Source: Pictodentalium vernedei (lineage: Eukaryota; Mollusca; Scaphopoda; Dentaliida; Dentaliidae). Taken from it: a stretch of DNA of 64,000 nucleotides. Below, in pieces: positions 35,022 to 50,232 of this stretch. Every line of letters begins with the position of its first letter. Within the stretch, counting starts at the first letter, position 1. The position numbers and the translations under genes are program-made. The stretch spans positions 1-64,000 of the forward strand of contig JAUFNR010000074.1 of the NCBI GenBank assembly GCA_031216915.1. The letters are read 5' to 3'. The notes under the pieces were generated by a model. That model saw only the letters and a list, made by a program, of their open reading frames with translations. It had not been told where the DNA came from and made no database searches.

Positions 35022-36661
35022 GATGCGATTATAGAAATAAGTGGCATTTCTGCATACTGGACCAGGCTAGACTGTGAATTGCAATTGCATTATATCGAAT
35101 AACTGTAGAGCATGCGTTAATAAAATATTACTTACTTGTTTACATAAACCTATTTTTCGTATAAATGATAGTTGAATTTTCATGAAAAGAGAGTCGTTTG
35201 TGGGTAGAATAGAAGAAAACCGTTTACGTCAACACCACCTCTTAAACGATTGTTTTTTTATAGCTGTAGTTTAAAACGGATGTGGGTGCGCGGTGGCTCA
35301 GTTGGTAGAGGTGTAGGCTACAATCCGAGAGGTCCTCGGTTCCAATCCCTCCTGCGGCAACCGCGTTGTGTCATTGAGGAACATATTTCACTCCGATTGC
35401 CCACGTGGGGCACGGCGACGGGGTGTACTAAGGCGTACTGCACGTCTACGGTGCACCTGTCTTCAACCAATGCTAACCCTGCATGTGTGGAGTTAGTATG
35501 TTGGGGAGCTGACAGTTGCTCGCCTTTCCTCGGTGGTTCTCTCCGGGTACTCCGGCTTCCTCCACCCGCAAAACGGTCGTGGTCATGATTAGCCATTGTG
35601 CAGAAATATGTTACCGTAAACACCAATAAATAAATAAACAATATATTTAAAACGGATGTTAAGTGGACATATGCCTTGTATATTTTGTCTTCTTATTATA
35701 CAAAAATTGATGAAATCAAAACGGAACATTCGTCCCAGTTCCAATATTAAGCAGACAAAACATATTACCACAGCCACTTGGCCTCTGGCAAGCACTGAAC
35801 TGGGACCCTGGGACAACGGTCCATATATACCAAAAGCATATCCTTCTAGTTAGCGCGTTGGGGAGGGGATTACGTATTTTGATGCGATTATAAAAATAAG
35901 TGGCATTTCTGCATACTGGACCAGGGCATACTCTGAATTGCGATTGTATTCTCTCCAAAATCTATAAAGCATGTGTTAATAAAATTTTACTTACTTGTTT
36001 ATATAAGCCTATTTTTCGTATAAATGCTTGTTGAATTCTCGTGAAAAGAAAGTCGTTTGGGGGTAGAATAGAAGAAACCCGTTTACGTCAACCCCACGTC
36101 TTAAACGATTGTTTTTTTATAGCTGTAGTTTAAAACGGATGTTAAGTGGACATATGCCTTGTATATTTTGTCTTCTTATTGTACAAAAATTGATGAAATC
36201 AAAACGGAACATTCGTCCCAGTTCCAATATTAAGCAGACAAAACATATTATCAGTCACTTTGACATATTGGTTGAATGTCACAATAACTCAAGCACGCCT
36301 TTGTACCAATTATTTGTACTGGACGGAAACAAGACGAAAGTGCCTAAATTTCACGCCCTAGATATGCTCTGTCATGTAGATCCAAAACTCTAATATGTAT
36401 GCTCTCTCTTCACAGAAAATGAAAGTTTATAGCTGCAAAACGTAGAGTTTTATATGTTTTGGTTTGTTCTCTACACCCCGCCTCATCTGAATCACCCCAC
36501 CACTATCATGAGTGTCTCACTCGACTATCCTTCTAGTTATCGCTTTTGGGGGGTGCCTTGTCGTGATACTTTATTAGACTACAGGAAGGCAAAATATAAA
36601 AATTTAATTTATTTTTTACGTCTTTCACCCAGGTAAGGAAGTGAATAAATCTGAATAAACA

Positions 36662-36750
<89 letters not shown>

Positions 36751-37549
36751 TTATAAAAATAAGTGGCATTTCTGCATACTAGAGCAGGAGATACTGTGAA
36801 CTGCAATTGTATCCTCTCCAATAACTGTAAAAGATGTGTTAATAAAATGTCACTTACTTGTTTGCATAAGCCTAAGTTTTGCATAAATGATTGTAGAGTT
36901 TCCATCAATAGAAAGTCGTTTGTGGAGGGAATAGAAGAAAACCGTTCACGTCATCACAACCTCTTAAACGATTGTTTTTATAACTGTAGTTTAAAACGTA
37001 TATTATGTGGACATATGCCTTGTATATTTTGTCTTCTTATTATACAAAAATAGATGAAGTCAAAACGGAACGTTCTTCCCAAATCCTATATTAAGAAGAC
37101 TCAACATATTATGGCAGTCACTTGGACATATTGTTTTAATGTCACAATAGCCCAAGCAGGCATTTGAACCAATTATTTGTACTGTACGGGAACAAGACGA
37201 AAGTGCCTAACTTTCACGCCGTAGATATGCTGTATCAGGTAGATCGAAAATTCTAAAATATTTGCTCTGTCTATTGTCTCAGAAAATTGAAAGTTTGAAA
37301 CTACAAAACGTAGATTTTATATGTTTCGTCCGTTCTCCCCACCCCGCCCACCCAAACTGCTCCACCGCTTAAAGGAGTGTTCCACTCTACTATTCTTCCA
37401 GTTACCACGTTGGGGGGGGGGGGGGGGGGGGGTGCGTGGGGAGGTGGGTCCTTATTGTGACACTTTATTATTCTACAGGAAGACAAAATATCAAAATATA
37501 TTTTATTTCTACCTCATCCACCTATAGGGAACTGAATAGTTTGCAGAGG

Positions 37550-37616
<67 letters not shown>

Positions 37617-38714
37617 GAGCGACCGGGGTGGGTGATGGGGGGGGGGGGGGGTAATGTATTAATTATCCAACACTATATACACATGTCTGTTGTCATGTTA
37701 TTTATGCATCTGCTAAACGAGTGAATCCACAAGGGTGTTGTAACTCAGGGAATTAATGTACGACCGATCTGAATTTAACTGCATGGGGCCAGTGGCGTAT
37801 CTACGGAACATAGCGCATTTGGGAAGCACTGAATTGCGCCCCTGTGACAACGGTTCGTACATACTGAAGGCATATCCTTCTAGTTAGCACGCTGGGGGAG
37901 TGGATTCCGTATTGCGATGCGATTATAAAAATAAGTGGCATTCCTGCATACTGGACCAGGGCATACTGTGAATTGCAATTGTATTCTCTCCATTAACTGT
38001 AGAGCATGTGTTAATACAATTTTACTTGTTTACATAAGCCTATTTTTCGTATAAATGCTTGTTGAATTTTCATTAAAAGAAAGTCGTTTGGGGGTAGAAT
38101 AGTTGAAAACCGTTTACGTCAACACCACCTCTTAAACGATTGTTTTTTATGGCTGTGGTTGAAAATGGATGTTAAGGTGACATATGCCTTGTATATTTTG
38201 TCTTCTTATTATACAAAAATAGATAAAGTCAAAACGGAACATTCGTCCCAGTTCCTATACTAAACAGACAAAACATATTTTGGGAGTCACTAGGACATAT
38301 TGGTTGAATGTCAGAATAACTCAAGCATGCCTTTGTACCAATTATTTGTACTGGACGGAAACAAGACGAAAGTGCCTCAATTTCAAGCCCTAGATATTCT
38401 CTGCCAGGTAGATCCAAAACTCTAAAATGTATGCTCTCTTTACTGTCTCAGAAAATTGAATGTTTTTAACTGCAAAACGTAGAGTTTTATATTATTTGGT
38501 TTGTTCTCTCCACTCCGCCTCATCAGAATGACGCCACCGCTATAATGGGTGTCTCACTCTACTCTCCTAATTATCGCTTTAGGGTGGGGGGGGGGGGGGG
38601 TGTGCTTTATCGTGATACTTTATTAGACTACAGGAAGGCAAAATATAAATATATATTTTATTTTTTACGCCTTCCACCTAGGTAAGGAAGTGAATAAATC
38701 TGAATAAACAGAGA

Positions 38715-38750
<36 letters not shown>

Positions 38751-39538
38751 CAGTTATAAAAATGAGTGGCATTTCTGCATACTAGACCAGGAGGTACTGT
38801 GAACTGCAATTGTATCCTCTCCAATAACTGTAAAAGATGTGTTAATAAAATTTTACTTACTTATTTACATAAGCCTAAGTTTTGTATAAATGATTGTAGA
38901 ATTTCCATAAATAGAAAGTCGTTTGTGGAGAGAATAGAAGAAAATCGTTCACGTCATCACAACCTCTTAAACGATTTTATTTTATAACTGTAGTTTAAAA
39001 CGTATATTATGTGGACATATGGCTTGTATATTTTGTCTTCCTATTATACAAAAATAGATAAAATCAAAACGGAACGTTCGTCCAAAATCCTATATTAAGA
39101 CGACAAAACATATTATGGCAGTCACTTGGACATATTTTTTTAATGCCATAATAGCCCAAGCAGGCCTTTGAGCCAATTATGTGTAGGCCTACTGTACGGG
39201 AAAAGACGAAAGTGCCTAACTTTCACGTCGCAGATATGCTGTGTCGGGTAGACCGAAAACTCAAAAATGTATGCTCTGTCTATTGTCCCAGTAAATTGAA
39301 AGTTTGAAACTACAAAACGAAAATTTTATATGTTTGGTTCCTTCCCCCACCTCCGGCCACCCAGCTGCGCTACCGCTATAATGAGTGTCCCCTCTGCTCT
39401 CCTTCTAGTTACCACGTTAGGGGGTGGGGTCCTTATTGTGATACTTTTTTAGACTACAGGAAGACAAAATATAAAAAAAATATTTTATTTCTACCTCATC
39501 CACGTCGGGAACTTAATAAATTGCAGAGGAAGATGGGG

Positions 39539-39583
<45 letters not shown>

Positions 39584-39868
39584 GGACGGGGTGGATGTGT
39601 ATTGTACTAATTATCCGACACTATATACACATGCCTGCTGTCCTGTTATTGATGCATCGGCTAAACGAGTGAAACTACAATGTGTTGTAACTCAAAGAAT
39701 TAAGGTTCGACCGATATGAATTTAACTGCATGGGCCAGTGGCGTATACACGGAACATAGGGCTTCTGGCAGGCACTGAATTGGGCCCCTGAGACAACGGT
39801 CCATATATACGAAAGACATATCCTTCTAGTTCGCACGTTGGTGGGGGGGGGGGAGGATTCTTTATTGT
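35022..39868 (+). repeat. Higher-order repeat copy 2 (5 units, 4.85 kb)
   Basis: It has the same unit order as copy 1, with long stretches identical by eye. Differences concentrate in G runs and GA tracts. Confidence 0.85.
35283..35645 (+). mobile_element. SINE copy in higher-order repeat 2
   Basis: It sits at the same site with the same TTTAAAACGGATG flanks (35270-35282, 35646-35658) as the SINE at 30451, and shares its box-B substitution. It is a duplicate of the same insertion, not a new one. Confidence 0.92.
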
Positions 39869-40129
39869 GATGCGATTATAGAAATAAGTGGCATTTCTGC
39901 ATACTGGACCAGGCTAGACTGTGAATTGCAATTGCATTATATCGAATAACTGTAGAGCATGCGTTAATAAAATATTACTTACTTGTTTACATAAACCTAT
40001 TTTTCGTATAAATGATAGTTGAATTTTCATGAAAAGAGAGTCGTTTGTGGGTAGAATAGAAGAAAACCGTTTACGTCAACACCACCTCTTAAACGATTGT
40101 TTTTTTATAGCTGTAGTTTAAAACGGATG

Positions 40130-40492
40130 TGGGTGCGCGGTGGCTCAGTTGGTAGAGGTGTAGGCTACAAGCCGAGAGGTCCTCGGTTCCAATCCCTCCT
40201 GCGGCAACCGCGTTGTGTCATTGAGGAACATATTTCACTCCGATTGCCCACGTGGGGCACGGCGACGGGGTGTACTAAGGCGTACTGCACGTCTACGGTG
40301 CACCTGTCTTCAACCAATGCTAACCCTGCATGTGTGGAGTTAGTATGTTGGGGAGCTGACAGTTGCTCGCCTTTCCTCGGTGGTTCTCTCCGGGTACTCC
40401 GGCTTCCTCCACCCGTAAAACGGTCGTGGTCATGATTAGCCATTGTGCAGAAATATGTTACCGTAAACACCAATAAATAAATAAACAATATA
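40130..40492 (+). mobile_element. SINE copy in higher-order repeat 3
   Basis: It has the same insertion site and flanks (40117-40129, 40493-40505) and the same degraded box B (GGTTCCAATCC) as the two copies before it. Confidence 0.92.
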
Positions 40493-41526
40493 TTTAAAAC
40501 GGATGTTAAGTGGACATATGCCTTGTATATTTTGTCTTCTTATTATACAAAAATTGATGAAATCAAAACGGAACATTCGTCCCAGTTCCAATATTAAGCA
40601 GACAAAACATATTACCACAGCCACTTGGCCTCTGACAAGCGCTGAACTGGGCCCCTGGGACAACGGTCCATATATACCAAAAGCATATCCTTCTAGTTAG
40701 CGCGTTGGGGAGGGGATTACGTATTTTGATGCGATTATAAAAATAAGTGGCATTTCTGCATACTGGACCAGGGCATACTCTGAATTGCGATTGTATTCTC
40801 TCCAAAAACTATAAAGCATGTGATAATAAAATTTTACTTACTTGTTTATATAAACCTATTTTTCGTATAAATGCTTGTTGAATTCTCATGAAAAGAAAGT
40901 CGTTTGGGGGTAGAATAGAAGAAACCCGTTTACGTCAACCCCACGTCTTAAACGATTGTTTTTTATAGCTGTAGTTTAAAACGGATGTTAAGTGGACATA
41001 TGCCTTGTATATTTTGTCTTCTTATTGTACAAAAATTGATGAAATCAAAACGGAACATTCGTCCCAGATCCAATATTAAGCAGACAAAACATATTATCAG
41101 TCACTTTGACATATTGGTTGAATGTCACAATAACTCAAGCACGCCTTTGTACCAATTATTTGTACTGGACGGAAACAAGACGAAAGTGCCTAAATTTCAC
41201 GCCCCAGATATGCTCTGTCATGTAGATCCAAAACTCTAATATGTATGCTCTCTCTTCACAGAAAATGAAAGTTTATAGCTGCAAAACGTAGAGTTTTATA
41301 TGTTTTGGTTTGTTCTCTACACCCCGCCTCATCTGAATCACCCCACCAATATCATGAGTGTCCTCACTCGACTATCCTTCTAGTGATCGCTTTAGGGGGG
41401 TGCCTTATCGTGATACTTTATTAGACTACAGGAAGGCAAAATAATAAAAAGTTTATTTATTTTTTACGTCTTTCACCCAGGTAAGGAAGTGAATAAATCT
41501 GAATAAACAGGAAGAGAGAGAGAGGG

Positions 41527-41579
<53 letters not shown>

Positions 41580-42396
41580 AAGAGAGAGAGAGATGCAATT
41601 ATAAAAATAAGTGGCATTTCTGCATACTAGACCAGGAGATACTGTGAACTGCAATTGTATCCTCTCCAATAACTGTAAAAGATGTGTTAATAAAATTTCA
41701 CTTACTTGTTTGCATAAGCCTAAGTTTTGCATAAATGATTGTAGAATTTCGTCAATAGAAAGTCGTTTGTGGAGGGAATAGAAGAAAACCGTTTACGTCA
41801 TCACAACCTCTTAAACGATTGTTTTTATAACTGTAGTTTTAAAACGTATATTTTGTGGACATATGCCTTGATATTTTGTCTTCTTATTATACAAAAAAAG
41901 ATGAAGTCAACACGGAACGTTCTTCCCAAATCCTATATTAAGAAGACTCAACATTTATGACAGTCACTTGGACATATTGTTTTAATGTCACAATAGCCCA
42001 AGCAGGCATTTGAACCAATTATTTGTACTGTACGGGAACAAGACGAAAGTGCCTAACTTTCACGCCGTAGATATGCTGTATCAGGTAGATCGAAAATTCT
42101 AAAATGTATGCTCTGTCTATTGTCTCAGGAAAATTGAAAGTTGAAACTACAAAAGGTAGATTTTATATGTTTGGTCCGTTCTCCCCACCCCGCCACCCAA
42201 ACTGCTCCACCGCTTTAAACGAGTGTTCCACTCTACTATTCTTCCAGTTACCACGTTGGGGGGGGGGGGGGGGGGGGGGTGCGTGGGGAGATTGGGTCCT
42301 TATTGTGACACTTTATTATTCTACAGGAAGACAAAATATCAAAATATATTTTATTTCTACCTCATCCACCTATAGGGAACTGAATAGTTTGCAGAG

Positions 42397-42449
<53 letters not shown>

Positions 42450-43577
42450 GAGCGACCGGGGGTGGGGGGGTGGGGGGGGGTAATGTATTAATTATCCAAC
42501 ACTATATACACATATCTGCTGTCATGTTATTTATGCATCTGCTAAACGAGTGAATCCACAGGTGTTGTAACTCAGGGAATTAATGTACGACCGATCTGAA
42601 TTTAACTGCATGGGGCCAGTGGCGTATCTACGGAACATAGCGCATTTGGGAAGCACTGAATTGCGCCCCTGTGACGACGGTTCGTACATACTGAAGGCAT
42701 ATCCTTCTAGTTAGCACGTTGGGGGAGTGGATTCCGTATTTGCGATGCGATTATAAAAATAAGTGGCATTCCTGCATACTGGACCAGAGCATACTGTGAA
42801 TTGCAATTGTATTCTCTCCAGTAACTGTAGAGCATGTGTTAATACAATTTTACTTACTTGTTTACATAAGCCTATTTTTTCGTATAAATGCTTGTTGAAT
42901 TTTCATGAAAAGAAAGTCGTTTGGGGGTAGAATAGTTGAAAACCGTTTACGTCAACACCACCTCTTAAACGATTGTTTTTTTTATGGCTGTGGTTGAAAA
43001 TGGAATGTTAAGGTGACATATGCCTTGTATATTTTGTCTTCTTATTATACAAAAATAGATAAAGTCAAACGGAACATTCGTCCCAGTTCCTATATTAAAC
43101 AGACAAAACATATTTTGGCAGTCACTAGGACATATTGGTTGAATGTCAGAATAACTCAAGCACGCCTTTGTACCAATTATTTGTACTGGACGGAAACAAG
43201 GCGAAGGTGCCTCAATTTCAAGCCCTAGATATTCTCTGCCAGGTAGATCCAAAACTCTAAAATGTATGCTCTCTTTACTGTACTCAGAAAATTGAATGTT
43301 TTTAACTGCAAAACGTAGAGTTTTATATTATTTGGTTTGTTCTCTCCACTCCGCCTCATCAGAATGACGCCACCGCTATAATGGGTGTCTCACTCTACTC
43401 TCCTAATTATCGCTTTAGGGTGGGGGGGGGGGGGGGGGGTGTGCTTTATCGTGATACTTTATTAGACTACAGGAAGGCAAATATAAATATATATTTTATT
43501 TTTTACGCCTTCCACCTAGGTAAGGAAGTGAATAAATCTGAATAAACAGAGAGAGGGAGGAGAGAGAGAGAGAGAGG

Positions 43578-43617
<40 letters not shown>

Positions 43618-44412
43618 CAGTTATAAAAATAAGTGGCATTTCTGCATACTAGACCAGGAGATACCGTGAATTGCAATTATATCCTCTCCAATAACTGTCT
43701 AAAAGATGTGTTAATAAAATTTTACTTACTTATTTACATAAGCCTAAGTTTTGTATAAATGATTGTAGAATTTCCATAAATAGAAAGCTGTTTGTGGAGG
43801 AGAATAGAAGAAAATCGTCACGTCATCACAACCTCTTAAACGATTTTTTGTTTTATAACTGTAGTTTAAAACGTATATTATGTGGACATATGGCTTGTAT
43901 ATTTTGTCTTCCTATTATACAAAAATAGATAAAATCAAAACGGAACGTTCGTCCCAAAATCCTACATTAAGACGACAAAACAATATTATGGCAGTCACTT
44001 GGACATATTTTTTAAAGCCATAATAGGCCAAGCAGGCCTTTGAGCCAATTATTTGTAGGCCTACTGTACGGGAAAAGACGAAAGTGCCTAACTTTCACGT
44101 CGCAGATATGCTGGTGTCGGGTAGACCGAAAACTCAAAAATGTATGCTCTGTCTATTGTCCCAGTAAATTGAAAGTTTGAAACTACAAAACGAAGATTTT
44201 ATATGTTTGGTTCCTTCCCCCAACCTCCGGCCACCCAGCTGCGCTACCGCTATAATGAGTGCCCCCTCTACTGTCCTTCTAGTTACCACGTTAGGGGTGG
44301 GGTCCTTATTGTGATACTTTTTTAGACTACAGGAAGACAAAATATAAAAAAAAAATATTTTATTTCTACCTCATCCACGTCGGGAACTAATAAATTGCAG
44401 AGGAAGATGGGG

Positions 44413-44468
<56 letters not shown>

Positions 44469-44757
44469 GAGGGACGGGGTGGATGGGTATTGTACTAATT
44501 ATCCGACACTATATACACATGCCTGCTGTCCTGTTATTGATGCATCGGCTATAAACGAGTGAAACTACAATGTGTTGTAACTCAAAGAATTAAGGTTCGA
44601 CCGATATGAATTTAACTGCATGGGTCAGTGGCGTATACACGGAACATAGGGGCCTCTGGCAGGCACTGAATTGGGCCCCTGAGACAACGGTCCATATATA
44701 CGAAAGACATATCCTTCTAGTTCGCACGTTGGGGGGGGGGGGGGGATTCTTTGTTGT

Positions 44758-46711
44758 GATGCGATTATAGAAATAAGTGGCATTTCTGCATACTAGACCA
44801 GGCTAGACTGTGAATTGCAATTGTATTATCTCCAATAACTGTAGAGCAAGTGTTAATAAAATTTTACTTACTGGTTTACATAAGCCTATTTTTAGTATAA
44901 ATGCTTGTTGAATTTTCATGAAAAGAGAGTCGTTTGCGGGTAGAATAGAAGAAAAACCGTTTACGTCAACACCACCTCTTAAACGATTGTTTTTTATGGC
45001 TGTGGTTCTAAAATGGATGTTAAGGTGACATATGCCTTGTATATTTTGTCTTCTTAGTATACAAAAATAGATAAAGTCAAAACGGAACATTCGTCCCAGT
45101 TCCTATATTAAACAGACAAAACATATTTTGGCAGTCCACTAGGACATATTGGTTGAATGTCAGAAGAACTCAAGCACGCCTTTGTACCAATTATTTGTAC
45201 TGGACGGAAACAAGACGAAAGTGCCTCAATTTCAAGCCCAAGATATTCTCTGCCAGGTAGATCCAAAACTCTAAAATGTATGCTCTCTTTATTGTCTCAG
45301 AAAATTGAATTGTTTTTAACTGCAAAACGTAGAGTTTTATATTATTTGGTTTGTTCTCTCCACTCCGCCTCATCAAGATGACGCCACCGCTATAATGGGT
45401 GTCTCACTCTACTCTCCTAAATATCGCTTTGGGGGGTGGGGGTTGGGGGGGGTGCTTTATCGTGATACTTTATTAGACTACAGAAAGGCAAAATATAAAA
45501 TATATATTTTATTTTTTTACGCCTTCCACCTAGGTCAGGAAGTGAATAAATCTGAATAAACAGGAAGAGAGAAAGAGAAGAGAGAGGGAGAGGGGAGAGG
45601 AGAGAGAGAGAGAGTGTGAGAGAGAGAGAGAGAGGAGATGCGATTATAAAAATAAGTGGCATTCTCTCCATTCTAGACCAGGAGATACTTTTAATAAAAG
45701 TTTACTTATTTACATAAGCCTAAGTTTTGTATAAATGATTGTAGAATTTCATAAATAGAAAGTCGTTTGTGGAGAGAGTAGAAGAAAACCGTTCACGTCA
45801 TCACAACCTTTTAAACAATTTTTTTTTATTAGCTGTAGTTTAAAACGTATATTATGTGGACATATGCCTTGTATATTTTGTCTTCTTATTATACAAAAAT
45901 AGATAAAATCAAAACGGAACGTTCGTCCAAAATCCTATATTAAGAAGACAAAACATATTATGGCAGTCACTTGGACATATCTTTTTAATGCCATAATAGC
46001 CCGAGAAGGCCTTTGAACCAATTATTTGTAGGCCTACTGTACGGGAAAAGACGAAAGTGACTAACTTTCACGCCGCACATATGCTGTGTCGGGTATACCA
46101 AAAACTCAAAAATGTATTCTGTGTCTATTGTCCCAGAAAATTGAAAGTTTGAAACTACAAAACGAAGATTTTATATGTTTGGTTCGTTCCCCCATCACCG
46201 GCCACCCAGCTGCGCTACCGCTATAATGAGTGCCCCCTCTACTGTCCTTCTAGTTACCACGTTAGGGGGGTGGGGTCCTTATTGTGATACTTTTTTAGAC
46301 TACAGGAAGACAAAATATAAAAAAAATATTTTATTTCTACCTCATCCACGTCGGGAACTGAATAAATTGCAGAGGAAGATGGGGGCAAGAGAGAGAGAGA
46401 GAGAGAGAGAGAGAAGGGACGGGGGTGGATGGGTATTGTACTAGTACTAATTATCCGACACTATATACACATGTCTGTTGTCCTGTTATTTATGCATCGG
46501 CTAAACGAGTGAAACTACAAGGTCTTGTAACTCAAAGAATTAAGATTCGACCGATATGAATTTAACTGCATGGGCCAGTGGCGTATACACGGAACATAGC
46601 GCCTCAGGCAAGCACTGAATTGGGCCCCTGAGACAACGGTACATATAAACGAAAGACATATCCTTCTAGTTCGCACGTTGGAGGGTGGAGGGGGGGGGGG
46701 ATTCTTTATTG
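44758..46711 (+). repeat. Extra two-unit insertion with a chimeric unit
   Basis: The first unit starts like the SINE-bearing type (GACCAGGCTAGACTG) but lacks the SINE and continues as another type (GGCTGTGGTTCTAAAATGGATGTTAAGGTGAC). The second matches the unit at 29147 (GACCAGGAGATACTTTTAATAAAAG). This looks like an unequal-exchange product. Confidence 0.75.
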
Positions 46712-46973
46712 TGATGCGATTATAAAAATAAGTGGCATTTCTGCATACTGGACCAGGCTAGACTGTGAATTGCAATTGTATTATCTTCGATAAAAGTAGA
46801 GCATGCGTTAATAAAATATTACTTACTTGTTTACAAAAGCCTATTTTTAGTATAAATGATAGTTGAATTTTCATGAAAAGAGAGTCGTTTGCGGGTAGAA
46901 TAGAAGAAAACCGTTTACGTCAACACCACCTCTTAAACGATTGTTTTTTTATAGCTGTAGTTTAAAACGGATG

Positions 46974-47337
46974 TGGGTGCGCGGTGGCTCAGATGGTAGA
47001 GGTGTAGGCTGTAAGCCGAGAGGTCATCGGTTCGAATCCCTCCTGGGGCAACAGCGTTGTGTCATTGGGGAAGACACTTCACCCCGATTGCCCACGTGGG
47101 GGCACGGTGACGGGGTGTACTAAGGCGTATTGCACGTCGACGGTGCACCTGTGTCCAACCAATGCTAATCCTGCATGTGTGGAGTTAGTATGTTGGGTTG
47201 CTGACAGTTGCTCGCCTTTGCTCGGTGGTTCTCTCCTGGTACTCCGGCTTCCACCACCTGTAAGACTGTCGTGGTCATGATTAGCCATTGTGCAGAAATA
47301 TGTTACCGTAAACACCAATAAATAAATAAACAACATA
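46974..47337 (+). mobile_element. SINE copy in the fourth block
   Basis: It has the same site with flanks TTTAAAACGGATG and TTTAAAACGCATG (47338-47350). Box B is the intact GGTTCGAATCC, and the body differs from the other three at several positions (TTGGGGAAGACACTTC retained), so this copy is closer to the original insert. Confidence 0.92.
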
Positions 47338-48349
47338 TTTAAAACGCATGTTAAGTGGACATATGCCTTGTATATTTTGTCTTCTTATTATACAAAAATT
47401 GATGAAATCAAAACGGAACATTCGTCCCTGTTCCAATATTAAGCAGACAAAACATATTACGACAGTCACTTGGCCTCTGGCAAGCACTGAACTGGGCTCC
47501 TGGGACAACGGTCCATATATACCAAAAGCATATCCTTCTAGTTAGCACGTTGGGGGAGGGGATTACTTATTTTGATGCTATTATAAAAATAAGTGGCATT
47601 TCTGCATACTGGACCAGGGCATACTCTGAATTGCGATTGTATTCTCTCCAAAAACTATAAAGCATGTGTTAATAAAATTTTACTTACTTGTTTACATAAG
47701 CCTATTTTTCGTATAAATGCTTGTTGAATTCTCATGAAAAGAAAGTCGTTTGGGGGTAGAATAGAAAAAACCCGTTTACGTCAACCCCACCTCTTAAACG
47801 ATTGTATTTTATAGCTGTAGTTTAAAACGGATGTTAAGTGGACATATGCCTTGTATATTTTGTCTTCTTATTATACAAAAATTGATGAAATCAAAACGGA
47901 ACATTCGTCCCAGTTCCAATATTAAGCAGACAAAACATATTATCAGTCACTTTGACATATTGGTTGAATGTCACAATAACTCAACCACGCCTTTGTACCA
48001 ATTATTTGTACTGGACGGAAACAAGACGAAAGTGCCTAAATTTCACGCCCTAGATATGCTCTGTCATGTAGATCCAAAACTTTAATATGTATGCTCTCTC
48101 TATTTTCACAGAAAATGAAAGTTTATAACTGCAGAACGTAGAGTTTTATATGCTTTGGTTTGTTCTCTACACCCCGTCTCATCTGAATCACCTCACCACT
48201 ATCATGAGTGTCTCACTCGACTATCCTTCTAGTTATCGCTCTAGGGGGGTGCCTTATCGTGATGCTTTATTAGACTACAGGAAGGCAAAATATATTTTAT
48301 TTTTTACGTCTTTCGCCCAGGTAAGGAAGTGAATAAATCTGAATAAACA

Positions 48350-48409
<60 letters not shown>

Positions 48410-50201
48410 CAGTTATAAAAATAAGTGGCATTTCTGCATACTAGACCAGGAGATACCGTGAATTGCAATTATATCCTCTCCAATAACTGTAAAAGATGTG
48501 TTAATAAAATTTTACTTACTTATTTACATAAGCCTAAGTTTTGTATAAATGATTGTAGAATTTCCATAAATAGAAAGTCGTTTGTGGAGAGAATAGAAGA
48601 AAATCGTTCACGTCATCACAACCCCTTAAACGATTTTATTTTATAACTGTAGTTTAAAACGTATATTATGTGGACATATGGCTTGTATATTTTGTCTTCC
48701 TATTATACAAAAATAGATAAAATCAAAACGGAACGTTCGTCCAAAATCCTATATTAAGACGACAAAACATATTATGGCAGTCACTTGGACATATTTTTTT
48801 AATGCCATAATAGCCCAAGCAGGCCTTTGAGCCAATTATTTGTAGGCCTACTGTACGGGAAAAGACGAAAGTGCCTAACTTTCACGTCGCAGATATGCTG
48901 TCCCAGTTCCTATATTAAACATACAAAACATATATTGGCAGTCACTTGGACATATTGGTTGAATGTCCGAATAACTCAAGCACGCCTTTGTACCAATTAT
49001 TTGTACTGGACGGAAACAAGACGAAAGTGCCTCAATTTCAAGCCCGAGATATTCTCTGCCAGGTAGATCCAAAACTCTAAAATGTATGCTCTCTTTATTG
49101 TCTCAGAAAATTGAATGTTTTTAACTGCAAAACGTAGAGTTTTATATTATTTGGTTTGTTCTCTCCACTCCGCCTCATCAGAATGACGCCACCGCTATAA
49201 TGGGTGTCTCACTCTACTCTCCTAATTATCGCTTTAGGGTGGGGGGGGGGGGTGTGCTTTATCGTGATACTTTATTAGACTACAGGAAGGCAAAATATAA
49301 ATATATATTTTATTTTTTACGCCTTCCACCTAGGTAAGGAAGTGAATAAATCTGAATAAACAGAGAGAGGGAGAGAGAGAGAGAGAGAGAGATTCAGTTA
49401 TAAAAATAAGTGGCATTTCTGCATACTAGACCAGGAGGTACTGTGAACTGCAATTGTATCCTCTCCAATAACTGTAAAAGATGTGTTAATAAAATTCCAC
49501 TTACTTGTTTGCATAAGCCTAAGTTTTGCATAAATGATTGTAGAATTTCCATCAATAGAAAGTCGTTTGTGGAGGGTATAGAAGAAAACCGTTCACGTCA
49601 TCACAACCTGTTAAACGATTGTTTTTATAACTGTAGTTTAAAACGTATATTATGTGGACATATGCCTTGTATATTTTGTCTTCTTATTATACAAAAATAG
49701 ATAAAGTCAAAACGGAACGTTCGTCCCAAATCCTATATTAAGAAGTCTCAACATATTATGGCAGTCACTTGGACATATTGTTTTAATGTCACAATAGCCC
49801 AAGCAGGCATTTGAACCAATTATTTATACAGTACGGGAACAAGACGAAAGTGCCTAACTTTCACGCCGTAGATATGCTGTATCAGGTAGATCGAAAATTC
49901 TAAAATGTATGCTCTGTCTATTGTCTCAGAAAATTGAAAGTTTGAAACTACAAAAGGTAGATTTTATATGTTTGGACCGTTCTCCCCACCCCCGCCCACC
50001 CAAACTGCTCCACCGCTTAAACGAGTGTTCCACTCTACTATTCTTCCAGATACCATGTTAGGGGGGGGGGGGGGGGGGCGTGGGGAGGTGGGTCCTTATT
50101 GTGACACTTTATTATTCTACAGGAAGACAAAATATCAAAATATATTTTTTTCTACCTCATTCACCTATAGCGAACTGAATAGTTTGCAGAGGGAGATAGG
50201 C

Positions 50202-50232
<31 letters not shown>

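Larger units (their letters stand above)
39869..46711 (+). repeat. Higher-order repeat copy 3 (5 units plus 2 extra)
   Basis: Five units run 39869-44757 (4.89 kb) in the order of copies 1 and 2. Two extra units (44758-46711, 1.95 kb) follow before the next SINE-bearing block. Many single-base insertions and deletions separate 41500-44500 from copy 2. Confidence 0.85.
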
